Shown: positions 1 through 9,114 of the stretch, one piece after another
Position numbering within the stretch: the first letter of the stretch is position 1
Layout: each line of letters begins with the position of its first letter
Assembly: GCA_037718865.1 (NCBI GenBank)
Contig: JBBJMP010000015.1
Coordinates: 73,434-137,433 of the forward strand
Origin: JADCRZ01 sp037718865
GTDB lineage: Bacteria > Bacteroidota > Bacteroidia > Chitinophagales > Chitinophagaceae
Reading direction: 5' to 3'
Length of the DNA stretch: 64,000 bases
Notes under the pieces: model-generated
The model's input: only the letters and a program-made list of their open reading frames with translations
What the model was told of the DNA's origin: nothing
The model's database searches: none
Translations under genes and position numbers: made by a program

Positions 1-180
1 AGGCCTTTAACGGTTGTGCAGGCGATGCAAGAACTAGCCCAGGTGATGGCTGTTCCCGTCACTATTAAAAATCATACTTATTGGATACGTACCGATATAC
101 CACCCAATGCACAAACCTTAATCAAGGCAATTGGAATGAGAATACCGCCTAAATTATTACAAAAAACACCCCAAATGTAG
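1..180 (+). CDS. Transposase C-terminal end (IS1634/IS4-like), cut by window edge
   Basis: An open frame runs from the first base to a TAG at 178-180 and encodes about 59 residues. The reading holds V-x-A-M-x-E-L near the start, then YWIRTDIP, and ends with an I-P-P-K-L-L type tail. This layout (a 'leucine-rich helix, then Y/FWxRT, then LPPKxL') is what I know from the C-terminus of IS1634-type DDE transposases. The catalytic part lies outside the window, so intactness cannot be judged. The following 220 bases to the first desaturase would hold the IS end; I could not identify the inverted repeat because the other end is not visible. Confidence 0.55.
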   Translation, partial: RPLTVVQAMQELAQVMAVPVTIKNHTYWIRTDIPPNAQTLIKAIGMRIPPKLLQKTPQM

Positions 181-403
181 TGGCACAAACGCCTAGTGTG
201 CCTATTAAGCTATTGATAATAAATTAATTACATTTTTTAACTGTCAAACTCGGGAGAAAATGTGAGCCTGAACGAGCCAATGATGACCCAAAAATGAAAC
301 CAGCTTTGGACCCGGCTCTCTTTAGCATAAAGTTTTGTTGTAGTAAAAATGCGTTTATCCAGGGGTGGAAGCTTGCCCTATTTTTAGACCGTTCATAATT
401 TAA

Positions 404-1522
404 TTAGTTTTTTTCAACTTGTTTTCCTTTGCCCATATTCTTTAAAAAATTGTAGTGCGACAAAACAGCTCCCCACAGCGTGGTTTCTTTATACTTAAAT
501 CCAAATTCATCCATAGTGTCCTTCAATATTTGAGAGAGCGGAATGTAATGGGCATGACAAATATTCGGAAACAAATGATGGATCACATGTGTGTTAAATC
601 CTCCGAATATCCAGTTAATCACAACACTCTTGCGTGCAAAATCTGTAGTAGTATCTAAGTTATGAGTGAATCTACTATGGCTTAAATATCCTTCATCGTT
701 AACAGTTGGAAATACCGCATCTTCTGTTAGATGCGGTGGGATTGCAACCAGCGCAAATATAAAGCCCGCAACCATATGCATTATAAGGTAACCAATGACC
801 ACTTGCCACCACACCAGGCTCAAATAGATCATTGGAAGCACCAAGATCATTGTAATATAAATAAGCTTGGACGAGAGAAATATTATATGTTCTTTGATAT
901 TAGGCTTGAAGTGGTAAGCATTGCCGATCCTATTGCTGTAAAATATCTCAAAGTCTTTATAGAAAGTTAAAAAGATAAAGTAAAGGCTATAAAGTACAGG
1001 AGTATAGATATGCGGGTAACGGGATAATATAGCAATTAACTTATTGGAATCGCCTGTCAATATTCTCTTGTGTGCGTAAGCTGTCCAGTCGTATTCCGGA
1101 ATATTGCTGTTGGCATGGTGATTAAGATTGTGTCTTATTTTCCATACGTAAGCGCTGCTTCCGACTGCACACAGAGTACCAGCAAGTAATTTGTTTAGCT
1201 TTGTATTATGTGAAAAAGCATTGTGTGCCGCATCATGGCCAATATTAAAACCAAGCATTAGTGATGCAAAACCAAATACGATTGAAAACAGCAGCATCAC
1301 CAGAGGGTTAAAAAGATCTGACATGATAAGGGAGTAAGAGATAATCATTGTTAGTGCAATGATGATTGACTTTACAATTACTTGTTTGTTGGCAAATCTA
1401 CTAATACCGCGCTCGGTGAAATATTGGTTTACTCGTTGTTTAAGTACTTTGTAGGCATACTCTTCTCTATTCCTGTACTTAAATGTCTTTACTTCCATTT
1501 TTTTTGGTTTTTTAGATAGCAT
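404..1522 (-). CDS. Membrane fatty acid desaturase
   Basis: A 372-residue integral membrane di-iron desaturase of the acyl-lipid/linoleoyl-CoA desaturase type, which introduces double bonds into membrane acyl chains. All three histidine boxes are visible: GHDAAH (about residue 95), HNLNHH (about 131) and HVIHHLFP (about 315). Between them lie paired hydrophobic segments. It starts at ATG 1522; an in-frame Met eight codons later (MEVKTFKY) aligns better with the start of the paralogue at 5592-6719 and may be the true start. It is the last gene of the minus-strand lipid cluster, 10 bases after the sterol-desaturase fragment. Regiospecificity and substrate cannot be read from sequence. Confidence 0.85.
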   Translation of the reverse strand: MLSKKPKKMEVKTFKYRNREEYAYKVLKQRVNQYFTERGISRFANKQVIVKSIIIALTMIISYSLIMSDLFNPLVMLLFSIVFGFASLMLGFNIGHDAAHNAFSHNTKLNKLLAGTLCAVGSSAYVWKIRHNLNHHANSNIPEYDWTAYAHKRILTGDSNKLIAILSRYPHIYTPVLYSLYFIFLTFYKDFEIFYSNRIGNAYHFKPNIKEHIIFLSSKLIYITMILVLPMIYLSLVWWQVVIGYLIMHMVAGFIFALVAIPPHLTEDAVFPTVNDEGYLSHSRFTHNLDTTTDFARKSVVINWIFGGFNTHVIHHLFPNICHAHYIPLSQILKDTMDEFGFKYKETTLWGAVLSHYNFLKNMGKGKQVEKN

Positions 1523-1532
1523 TATTTTGACT

Positions 1533-2188
1533 TTACATTCCTCTTCCCACCCAGCCGGGTTTTCCGAAAATGTAAAGTAATTTTTCCCTTATATTTTTTG
1601 TGCTTTTGATGTCACGAGACATGTTTTCAAATTCGTGCATCACAGTATTATAGAAACTGCTATGATCTACTTGCTGACTAATTCCATACTTCAGATTTCC
1701 GTTATTCTTTTGAAATGAACCAAATAATTTATCCCAAATGAGGAGTGTTTCTCCAAAATTTTTGTTTAGATTTTGTTCATTATATGAATGATGTACAGCA
1801 TGTTGAGATGGAGTAATAAGAAATTTTTCTAGTACTCCCCACTTACCTAATTTCCTGCTGTGAGAAAAAAAGCCCCAGAGTTTTTCAATTCCGTAAATAA
1901 TGAAAAACATGACAGGGGGAAATCCCAGCAGTATAATGGGGATATAAAAAAAATAACGGTAAATTCCTTTAAAAACTCCCGACCTTAGCGCAGTGGAAAG
2001 ATTCATATGTGGGGAAGAATGGTGATGAACATGAATGGCCCAGATGAAACGGACATTGTGTTCAACATAATGCTTGCAGTAAAAACTGAAATCCCAAATG
2101 ACAGGGAACAGTGTTTTATATCATCTACACCGGCTCCCGGATAATCTTCATCAAATTCATTCCACTGAATCAGATATGAATATTTCAT
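1533..2188 (-). pseudogene. Truncated sterol desaturase/fatty acid hydroxylase family gene
   Basis: The catalytic half of a sterol-desaturase-family (FA_hydroxylase) protein is present: HYVEH, then HVHHHSS, then HAVHH, the usual di-iron histidine boxes, reading in one frame from about 2120 down to 1533. The expected N-terminal membrane segments are missing. A stop codon lies about 12 codons before the first box, and the ATG at 2186-2188, which overlaps the stop of the upstream hydroxylase, opens a different frame that closes at 2003. The longest clean reading with a Met starts at 2006, after two of the three boxes. I read this as a deletion plus frameshift in a tandem duplicate of 2185-2985. 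A short functional form starting inside is unlikely. Confidence 0.7.
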
Positions 2189-2985
2189 TGAGGCCGTGAT
2201 AACAAGTAACGAAGTTTTTGTGAAAGCCCATTGATCTTCGGAAGCTCCTTCCTCAACCGTATATATTCATGTAATAAAATATTATATGGATTATGCGTGT
2301 CGATATTATGAGTGATACCATAAACAGGTGGAAGTGTTTCTTTTGCATAAGTTCCAAATAGATGATCGTATATCATGAATATTCCACCTAGATTTTTATC
2401 GATATACTCCGGATTGCTTCCATGATGTACCCGGTGATTGGACGGGGTGTTAAAAATCCAATCAAGCACGCCAAGCTTTCTGACTTTCTCGGTGTGGACG
2501 ATAAAATTTTGAATAGCTGTAATGGATTCAATGAACATAACCATTAGAGGTGGAAATCCGAGAATACAAAGAGGTGACCAAAACAGAAAACGGTAAAAAA
2601 GATGAAAAAAGTTTGTTCGCAAAGCTGTTGAGAGATTAAAATGAATGGATGAATGATGTGTTACGTGTGCTGCCCAGAATAGTCGTGTTCTATGCCCGAG
2701 CCAATGGTAGAAGTAATGAATAAAGTCACAACTTAAAATTCCCGCTATCCATAACCACCAGGAAGGTTCGGGTTTGAAAATCGAAAAACTATATAGAAAG
2801 GAGAATAAACTAAATTCTACTCCTTTAACAAATGTACCGGCCAGAATGAGAATTGCGCCAAGCACAAAATTTGCCTTAATATCTTTTATTAAGTTTTTTT
2901 CAGGATTGTGGAGCAGTATTAACGTAAATTCTATAAAGAATGCGGTAAATACCAGGACAGTCGCTATAGTGTCGAACTTATGCAC
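2185..2985 (-). CDS. Sterol desaturase family / fatty acid hydroxylase
   Basis: A complete 266-residue di-iron membrane oxygenase. N-terminal hydrophobic segments are followed by DFIHYFYHWLGHR, a HVTHHSS box and a HRVHHG box, the arrangement of the sterol desaturase / fatty acid hydroxylase family. These enzymes hydroxylate or desaturate lipid-like substrates at the membrane. It begins at ATG 2985 and its TGA overlaps the ATG of the downstream truncated paralogue. It lies between two acyl desaturases and two SDR enzymes on the same strand, which suggests it acts on the same lipid substrate. Which lipid is modified is unknown. Confidence 0.82.
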   Translation of the reverse strand: MHKFDTIATVLVFTAFFIEFTLILLHNPEKNLIKDIKANFVLGAILILAGTFVKGVEFSLFSFLYSFSIFKPEPSWWLWIAGILSCDFIHYFYHWLGHRTRLFWAAHVTHHSSIHFNLSTALRTNFFHLFYRFLFWSPLCILGFPPLMVMFIESITAIQNFIVHTEKVRKLGVLDWIFNTPSNHRVHHGSNPEYIDKNLGGIFMIYDHLFGTYAKETLPPVYGITHNIDTHNPYNILLHEYIRLRKELPKINGLSQKLRYLLSRPQ

Positions 2986-3042
2986 AAAATAAATTTATAT
3001 CCTTTGAATGATTTTTTGCCAGTACTACCAATCACTATTGAT

Positions 3043-3876
3043 TTAGACAGCCATTGGATTATTTAAAAGGCCTATAGCGTGAATATCGGAATCTAATTCT
3101 TTCATTGTGCGATTGGTAATAATTGCTTTGATAAAAGCCGGTAGGATTGTATACAGCAACACATAACATTTGTTGAGCTTGCCTGGAATGATAACCATTT
3201 TCTTCTTTAGTATACCGTTAATAACCGTATGCGCTACTTTCTCCGGATCCATGCTGGAAAGGCGTAAAAGATGGTTACTATTTTCAATCATTAGTTTGAC
3301 GGCCATATTGGTTTTCATTCCACCCGGACATAAAACACTAACATAAACTTTGTCGTATTTCAGCTCTGTGCGCAAACTCCTGGAAAAATAGTAGATAAAT
3401 GATTTTGTAGCGCCATAAACTTGTTTTTTTGGTAAGGGGAAGAAGGAGGCCAGGCTTCCCACGTTCAATATATAAGAAGGACTATTTTGCTTTAACATAT
3501 CAAGAAACAATCGTGTCATTAGAGTTGTGGCGAGTACATTCAGTTTGATCTGGTTTTCATACTGTTTAACACATCCATTTCCAAACAGTCCTGTAAAGCC
3601 TATTCCGGCATTGTTGAAAAGTGCGTTAATCTGCAAACCCAAAGCAATTACTTCATTATATATCTCAATACTGCTTTCATCTTTACATAGGTCCTTTTCA
3701 ATGCATTTTACATCTACAGCATAATTTAATGTAATGAAATCAGCCAGGGAATACAACGCAGCTCCGGGTAATGCTACCAGGATGAGATTCATTTTTCGCC
3801 GGGCACATTCAATAGCCAGTGCTTTGCCAAAGCCTTCACTTGCCCCCGTTATCAGTGTATAAAAATGGTTACTCAT
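3043..3876 (-). CDS. Short-chain dehydrogenase/reductase (classical SDR)
   Basis: A 277-residue classical SDR. The dinucleotide-binding motif TGASEGFG is near residue 11, NNAG near 90, a catalytic Ser in LNVGSLAS near 138 and the YGATK catalytic Tyr/Lys pair near 155. The C-terminal part has a hydrophobic stretch (VLLYTILPAFIKAII) that may contact the membrane, as in 17-beta-hydroxysteroid or 3-ketosphinganine reductase-like SDRs. Its ATG overlaps the 3' end of the next upstream gene by 8 bases, so the two are probably translationally coupled. A broken paralogue of it lies at 13403-13850. Role inferred: carbonyl or alcohol conversion on a lipid intermediate. Confidence 0.85.
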   Translation of the reverse strand: MSNHFYTLITGASEGFGKALAIECARRKMNLILVALPGAALYSLADFITLNYAVDVKCIEKDLCKDESSIEIYNEVIALGLQINALFNNAGIGFTGLFGNGCVKQYENQIKLNVLATTLMTRLFLDMLKQNSPSYILNVGSLASFFPLPKKQVYGATKSFIYYFSRSLRTELKYDKVYVSVLCPGGMKTNMAVKLMIENSNHLLRLSSMDPEKVAHTVINGILKKKMVIIPGKLNKCYVLLYTILPAFIKAIITNRTMKELDSDIHAIGLLNNPMAV

Positions 3877-4858
3877 GCATTTTATTATTTAAAAAGTGAA
3901 TTGTTTTATGTAATGCTTCTTCCAATGAGGTGATCCGGTAACCAAGATCACGAATTGCTTTTTCGCTTGAAAATGTGTAGTTGCTAAAAAGATAATTTGT
4001 TGATCTTGGCGTAAATCGAATGGGACTGCCTGTGAGATTGTGATTCAGCTTTTGCATAAGGGCCAATGCTTTAATTACGCTTTTTGGCAACTGGATTATA
4101 CGGCCCTTGCAACAGGAAAGCATACGTATCCGATCAAAAAATTCATAATATGAAATGTTACATCCGCCTAAAATATATCTTCCTCCCATTGGCCCTTTTT
4201 CCATGGCCAGCAAATGGCCATTTACTATATCATCTATAAAAGCAAAACAAACCTTGTATGTACCTGGTAACGGAATAAAGGTTATTTTTTTTATCAGGAA
4301 ATTGTTTATAATCGCATTGGCAGTAAGTGAATGCGAGGTATTTCCAGGCCCATAGACCTTTGACGGGCATACAATCACCGTATTCATTCCCTCCTTTGCG
4401 TATTGAATTACCAGATCTTCGCCCATTTTTTTTGAGCGATCATAATCGATATCAAAATCAGTTGTACGTGGATCATCTTCTTTCATCGGTTCATTAAGGG
4501 AAGGTCCGATTACACCGCAGGAACTGGTGTAAACGGTCCTTTCTACGCCTGCCTGTAACGCAGCATTTAAAACATTGCCGGTACCTTTAACGTTTACATC
4601 ATAAAAAACTGAACTGTCCCTGGCCCATACACCAACTCTGGCGGCTGTATGATATACCTGTTTGCACCCCTTTATTGCGGCCATTAAACTTTCCTTTTGC
4701 AGGATGTCGCCTTTAAAGATTTTTATTTTTGGATGCTGCAACAGTTCATTTGCTGAATCAGAACGGACAAGGGCATGAACCTCTTCGCCTCGGGTGGCAA
4801 GGGTATGCGCCAACTTATTGCCTATATATCCTGCCGCCCCTGTTATTAAGATCTTCAT
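3869..4858 (-). CDS. NAD-dependent epimerase/dehydratase (extended SDR, dihydroflavonol reductase-like)
   Basis: A 329-residue extended SDR. It opens with TGAAGYIG (Rossmann glycine motif), carries YTSSCGVIG around residue 120 and the YDRSKKMGE catalytic Tyr/Lys around 150. The overall pattern resembles dihydroflavonol-4-reductase or 3-beta-hydroxysteroid dehydrogenase-like enzymes that reduce or oxidise hydroxyl groups on hydrophobic substrates. Start ATG 4858 overlaps the TGA of the upstream membrane protein by 4 bases (ATGA), and its own stop overlaps the next SDR. That packing indicates one operon from 5538 to 3043. The substrate is not known. Confidence 0.83.
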   Translation of the reverse strand: MKILITGAAGYIGNKLAHTLATRGEEVHALVRSDSANELLQHPKIKIFKGDILQKESLMAAIKGCKQVYHTAARVGVWARDSSVFYDVNVKGTGNVLNAALQAGVERTVYTSSCGVIGPSLNEPMKEDDPRTTDFDIDYDRSKKMGEDLVIQYAKEGMNTVIVCPSKVYGPGNTSHSLTANAIINNFLIKKITFIPLPGTYKVCFAFIDDIVNGHLLAMEKGPMGGRYILGGCNISYYEFFDRIRMLSCCKGRIIQLPKSVIKALALMQKLNHNLTGSPIRFTPRSTNYLFSNYTFSSEKAIRDLGYRITSLEEALHKTIHFLNNKMHE

Positions 4859-5538
4859 ATAACAGCTTGTTTATAAATTATTTTTCTTAAAAAACTGATC
4901 TCATAGGATATAGTCAGTGCTAAATGGATGACAACAGCCGGCCATGCGGTACCCTGCCAGATGCAGATACTGCAAAGCAATAATCCAAATGGAATGCAAG
5001 CCGGTGTTTCCTCTTTGCCGTTAACCACATGTAATAAAGTGTATAGACTGACATTCATCAGAATAGCCAACGGTACACCGAAATTGATGATACAATCATG
5101 TAGCAGGAATCCACGAAACCAGATTTCATAAGTACATATAAATATGATGCGTACAAAAAAATAAGCAAAAAAAAATTCAGTGCTAAGGGATGTATTAAAA
5201 GCTCCATTTCGTATTACTTCCGTAGATTTTCTTTTGGCAATCTGTGAAGAAAAAATACTAATACATATTACCAGCAACAAAGTAAGCCATACCGGCAGAC
5301 CACCTAGGGCGGCACTATTATAAAGTACAACAAAAGAAGCATAACCTGTTAAAAAGGGCAGCACGCCAAATAAAATGATACCGCCAACATGCAATACGAT
5401 AAGAACGCCCGGATTGAGAACCAGACCATCTTTATCAAATAAACGTATGCCCTTCTTTTCATTACTCACCCAAAGCAGTGCTAAAAACAGGAGATAACTG
5501 GAACTGTAAAATAGTATAGTATAAACTTGTAGGTTCAC
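4855..5538 (-). CDS. CPBP-family intramembrane protein
   Basis: A 227-residue protein with about seven hydrophobic segments. The segment YEIWFRGFLLHD near residue 140 fits the ExxxR motif of CPBP (CaaX-protease/bacteriocin-processing, formerly Abi) intramembrane proteases, although the usual EE pair is YE here. Later segments hold LLHVVNG and VIHLAL, which supply the two further histidine motifs. CPBP members act as membrane peptidases or are non-catalytic. It heads the tight SDR operon, overlapping the next gene by ATGA. The role in a lipid cluster is not obvious; it could process or stabilise a partner. Start ATG at 5538. Confidence 0.65.
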   Translation of the reverse strand: MNLQVYTILFYSSSYLLFLALLWVSNEKKGIRLFDKDGLVLNPGVLIVLHVGGIILFGVLPFLTGYASFVVLYNSAALGGLPVWLTLLLVICISIFSSQIAKRKSTEVIRNGAFNTSLSTEFFFAYFFVRIIFICTYEIWFRGFLLHDCIINFGVPLAILMNVSLYTLLHVVNGKEETPACIPFGLLLCSICIWQGTAWPAVVIHLALTISYEISFLRKIIYKQAVI

Positions 5539-5591
5539 TTGATTCGCTTTTATATTTTCCCACCGTTAGACAATAAGAATATTCCTGTGCT

Positions 5592-6719
5592 TTATTGAAA
5601 AGTCGAATGTAGATTCGTCTCGTTCCTTTGCCTTAAGTAAGCGTCTCTGCCGAGATGTTGTAACATTCTGTAGTGCGACTTCAATGCAGATAAGAAAGTC
5701 GGATACTCAAGGTGAGGTAAGTTGAATTCTTCGGCCGTATTCTTTACGATGGTCGTAATAACTGGATAGTGAATGTGGCAGATCTTTGGAAATAAGTGGT
5801 GCTCGATCTGAAAGTTTAATCCACCGCAGAAGAAACTAACCAACCGGCTTTTGGACGCAAAATTGGCAGTCGTACGCAGCTGGTGTACCGCCCATTCTTC
5901 CTCGATATTCCCCTGATCGTCAGGGAATGGAAAAGCAACCCCTTCCACCACATGGGCCAATTGAAATATTACTCCTAAAACCAGGCCCTGAACAAGGTGC
6001 ATAACGAGAAACCCGGCAAGGAACTGTAAAAATGTAATATCAAGAATAACTAAAGGTAAACCAATGAACAAACTGTAGTTAATGGATTTGAAAAAGAAAA
6101 GATTGAAGTATTCTTTTTTTGGATGATTAGTGTTCGGGTGTTGACCTATCTTATTTTTGAAAAATTTGAGATAATCTTTTCTAAACACCCAGGAAAGAGA
6201 GGCGAATCCATACAAGAAAAAGGCATAGAAGTGCTGATAACGCTGAAATTTATTTACTTTTTCCGTTGTTGATATCCGGATCAACCCGGGTGCTATGTCG
6301 ATATCTTCATCATATCCGGCAACGTTGGTATAGGAATGATGCACCATATTATGCGTGATGTTCCAAACATAAGAACTGGCACCCAAAATATTGAACACTA
6401 AGCTTAAGAGCAGATTAACATTCTTTCGTGGTGAAAACGCTCCATGAATGGCGTCATGACAGATATTAATCCCGATAAAAGCACTGAAGGCTCCAACCAA
6501 ACCTGCAAAAATCAACATGGTCCAAACACCGAATAGATTAGAGATGATTAAGCAATAAAAAAGGAGAAGGCCAGACAGAAAGAAAATGGTTTTAAAAAAC
6601 ATGGCTGCATTGGCATGTTTCGAAATGGCATTTTGAGTAAAGTGGTCATCGACTCTTTGTCTCGTTGCGGCAAAGAAGTTTGACCGCTTAGCATTTATGA
6701 ATTTTAATTTTCTTGACAT
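5592..6719 (-). CDS. Membrane fatty acid desaturase (second copy)
   Basis: A di-iron acyl desaturase paralogous to the one at 404-1522. Histidine boxes are CHDAIH, HNMVHH and QIEHHLFP. I chose ATG 6719 (MSRKLKF), giving 375 residues; the longer reading to 6770 needs a TTG start, and the residues after 6719 align with the start of the paralogue (both followed by an R-Q-R-V type helix). The two desaturases bracket the hydroxylase/SDR block, which suggests a poly-unsaturated or otherwise modified acyl chain. No clear ribosome binding site is visible. Upstream, 6771-7075 is non-coding. Confidence 0.85.
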   Translation of the reverse strand: MSRKLKFINAKRSNFFAATRQRVDDHFTQNAISKHANAAMFFKTIFFLSGLLLFYCLIISNLFGVWTMLIFAGLVGAFSAFIGINICHDAIHGAFSPRKNVNLLLSLVFNILGASSYVWNITHNMVHHSYTNVAGYDEDIDIAPGLIRISTTEKVNKFQRYQHFYAFFLYGFASLSWVFRKDYLKFFKNKIGQHPNTNHPKKEYFNLFFFKSINYSLFIGLPLVILDITFLQFLAGFLVMHLVQGLVLGVIFQLAHVVEGVAFPFPDDQGNIEEEWAVHQLRTTANFASKSRLVSFFCGGLNFQIEHHLFPKICHIHYPVITTIVKNTAEEFNLPHLEYPTFLSALKSHYRMLQHLGRDAYLRQRNETNLHSTFQ

Positions 6720-6823
6720 GTACAACGCTAGTTTGAGAAATATGTTTGCATTTGATAAATTTAATCTCAAGTAATTAAACTCGTCGAAATTTATTTAGTA
6801 AAGTCAGCCGCTTCTCATCTTTA

Positions 6824-6889
6824 TTTTAGTATTTCTGCAACTGAAACTTTTGCTCACCCTCATTTTTTAGTAATTTCTGCAACTGAAAG
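6824..6889. repeat. Imperfect direct repeat upstream of desaturase
   Basis: Two copies of a motif reading TTAGTA(A)TTTCTGCAACTGAA lie at about 6827-6845 and 6867-6886, about 40 bases apart. They sit in the 300-base non-coding stretch 6771-7075 between the minus-strand desaturase and the plus-strand gene at 7076. They could be operator half-sites or relics. I see no other gene or RNA in this stretch. Confidence 0.4.
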
Positions 6890-7075
6890 TTGAAAAAAGG
6901 AATAGTCAGGCGCTTTTCAATTATTATCCATCAAGGGTTGCTCGTGATCAGTATTCTTCACTATAATACGACTGCACGATCAGGAAAGTCGATTACAAGA
7001 GCATTTTAAAACAATGTAAGATTGTATCGTAAGCGACTTAAACAACAATTATGATAACAACCTAAAATTAATTGT

Positions 7076-7489
7076 ATGAGAAAAGCTATTCTTTCAGGGC
7101 TATTGCTGATTGTCATGGTATCTTCCTTCGGTCAGCTGAGTACATCTTCTCCCGCTCCTACCCGTCAGTATTATTTAACTAAGGCTAAAAATCAAAGCAC
7201 TGCAGGCAAGGTTTTAGCTATAGGTGGAATTGCTTCAATTGTTACGCCAATTATCATTCTTGCTCCCGGTAACACATCATTAGATGGCGTATTTACAGGT
7301 CTAACGGTTATTGGAGTTGGAACTGTGGCAGCACTGGGCAGTATTCCCTTATTTATGGCATCTGAAAGGAACAAAAAAAGAGCCAGGAAAGCAACAACGT
7401 ACATTAATGTAGAAGGGGTATCCTATATTAAACAACAGGATATGGCATTCCATAGGTATCCCGCCGTTACCATTAGAATTCGTTTTTAG
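7076..7489 (+). CDS. Small envelope protein of unknown function
   Basis: A 137-residue protein with a Sec signal peptide (MRKAILSGLLLIVMVSS, cleavage probably after SFG) and two glycine/alanine-rich hydrophobic segments (about residues 43-62 and 70-90), then a basic stretch KKRARK and a beta-like tail ending in TIRIRF. Such short proteins with a final alternating aromatic/basic strand are common in Bacteroidota envelopes. I do not recognise a named family. It stands alone on the plus strand in front of a decayed gene. Confidence 0.6.
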   Translation: MRKAILSGLLLIVMVSSFGQLSTSSPAPTRQYYLTKAKNQSTAGKVLAIGGIASIVTPIIILAPGNTSLDGVFTGLTVIGVGTVAALGSIPLFMASERNKKRARKATTYINVEGVSYIKQQDMAFHRYPAVTIRIRF

Positions 7490-7529
7490 TTAGTAATAAC
7501 AACTATCATTCATTCTCAATACGCATTTC

Positions 7530-8035
7530 ATGAAACAGACATTACTTTTAGCCGTTGTAAAAGGCGCACGGTGGTACACTGTGATGCTCCTTTTCTGGTT
7601 TGTTTAACCGCTTCCTTGAGCGCGCAAAGTTTAGCATATGTAAAAGCGCTGAGTAATACCACTCCGTTAGGATCGGCAGTTGTAAGCAGGAGTATCGAAA
7701 CAGATAATCTCGGCAATACATACGTCACGGGTTATTTTTCAGGTACCGCTGATTTTGCCCCAGGCGCTGCTACAGCCAATCTGAAGAGTGTTGGTGGCAG
7801 TGACATATTCCTTGCTAAATATGGCCCCTCTGGCAATTATATATGCGATGGCGTTAGGAGGTTCGGGTGATGATAACGGTTATAGAATAGCTGTTGACAA
7901 TTCGGGCGATGCGTATAATTACCGGAGGGTTTTCCGGCACTGCATGACCGTTTTGGTGTTAAACCGTTGTATTATTCAACCGTTAAAAACAGCTTATTTT
8001 TTTCATCCTCCATAAAAGGAATTTTAATTCAATGA
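7530..8035 (+). pseudogene. SBBP beta-propeller repeat protein, heavily frameshifted
   Basis: A signal-peptide-like start (MKQTLLLAVV at 7530) is followed in another frame by SBBP repeats: DNLGNTYVTGYFSGTADF, then SDIFLAKYGPSGNY. After a further shift come GGSGDDNGYRIAVDNSGD and then ITGGFSGTA, and finally a third-frame tail ending at a TGA at 8033. At least four frame changes are needed to read one protein, so this is a decayed copy of a secreted SBBP (beta-propeller repeat) protein. Intact relatives are usually several hundred residues with many repeats and often a type IX sorting tail; only about two repeats remain here. Confidence 0.7.
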
Positions 8036-8508
8036 TATTATACCAATTGTAAACCCAAAATATTTCGCTACAGCTATAATGACTAATGGATTGCTGCAAA
8101 GTAATAATATTGAGTCTGTTAACAGCTCCCGGGCATGTAAAATACATAGCGAAAACATCTTGCAGGTGATTTTTTATTCTCGCCAAAGGCACCTCATCTA
8201 CCTTTGATAAATGAAGAGGCATAGAGTTTTTAACTGCTGAAAAAAAACAACTTGAGCATTGGAGAGAGTCATGGGCATTTTGTTTTGGTACTAATTGCAA
8301 AAATACTTTTTGGCTTTTGCAATAAATGCAACTTTCTTTAAATGTAAGATAATTTTTTACAAAAATCCATTTGAGATGATAGGATAAATAACGGTTTACT
8401 GATTTATCCCATTAGCAAGTTCCCTGCAAGGTATTTATCAATTATGAAGTGGTTTTTTGTTATCGTAGTTTTAAATTGAAAGAACAGTAACCAACTAAAA
8501 ATATTATT
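8036..8508. other. Non-coding gap
   Basis: About 470 bases between the SBBP remnant and the gene at 8509. Open frames on either strand here have no recognisable motif and do not follow any start with a ribosome binding site. I see no RNA gene or repeat. Confidence 0.4.
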
Positions 8509-9108
8509 ATGAAACTTCTTTTTTTTCTTCTTCTAACAGGAACGCATCTTTTAAGCTATAGCCAGGATAGCTTCCCTAGCAGACAAAAAATCTATAAAGT
8601 TTCAATAGCACATACATCCGCTAAAATATCCTCTGGTTATCTTGCCGCCATTAAAGACTCTGCCATATTGTTGACGAGTATGGCCGCCTCCATTCGATTT
8701 AACGCGATAAACGAAAAAGATCTTATAAATATTCATTACGGCAATATTGAGGTGGTTAGACTTAAACGTAAAGGTTCATTCGGTAGAGGCATGTTACAAG
8801 GAGCGCTTATTGGGTTTGCCACAGGTGCTATTACCGGCCTGATAATGGGAGACGATCCTCCCTGTAGTCCTAGTCAGCAGGACTTTTTTGGGCTAGGCAA
8901 TGCATTTTGCGAAGCTTTCAGAATAACCGCAGGTCAAAAGGCAGTTGGAATAGGAAGCGCTGGGGCAGTGGGTGGAGCCCTTATTGGTGGAATCATCGGC
9001 ATAGTAGCCAGAAAGCGGTTTATCATCGGGGGCAATAAAGAGAAATTTCAGAAAATGCAAATGAGTGTAATGGACAGAATGTACGGCAGCCGGCAAAACA
9101 AAAAATGA
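8509..9108 (+). CDS. Exported protein with glycine-zipper segments
   Basis: A 199-residue protein with a signal peptide (MKLLFFLLLTGTHLLSYSQ). The middle (YKVSIAHTSAKISSGYLAAI, then DSAILL) looks like a small beta-domain often seen at the start of Bacteroidota envelope proteins that report on ribosome- or stress-like 'K-GYL..I-DS' patterns. Two glycine-rich helices follow: GRGMLQGALIGFATGAITGL and AGAVGGALIGGIIGIVARK, typical of glycine-zipper membrane segments. The C-terminus is basic. The next gene starts 6 bases later, so the two form an operon. Function unknown. Confidence 0.65.
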   Translation: MKLLFFLLLTGTHLLSYSQDSFPSRQKIYKVSIAHTSAKISSGYLAAIKDSAILLTSMAASIRFNAINEKDLINIHYGNIEVVRLKRKGSFGRGMLQGALIGFATGAITGLIMGDDPPCSPSQQDFFGLGNAFCEAFRITAGQKAVGIGSAGAVGGALIGGIIGIVARKRFIIGGNKEKFQKMQMSVMDRMYGSRQNKK

Positions 9109-9114
9109 TCCGCT

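Noticed and set aside
7983..8300. 105-codon minus-strand frame
   Set aside because: No motif, odd composition, overlaps the tail of the SBBP remnant; treated as chance.
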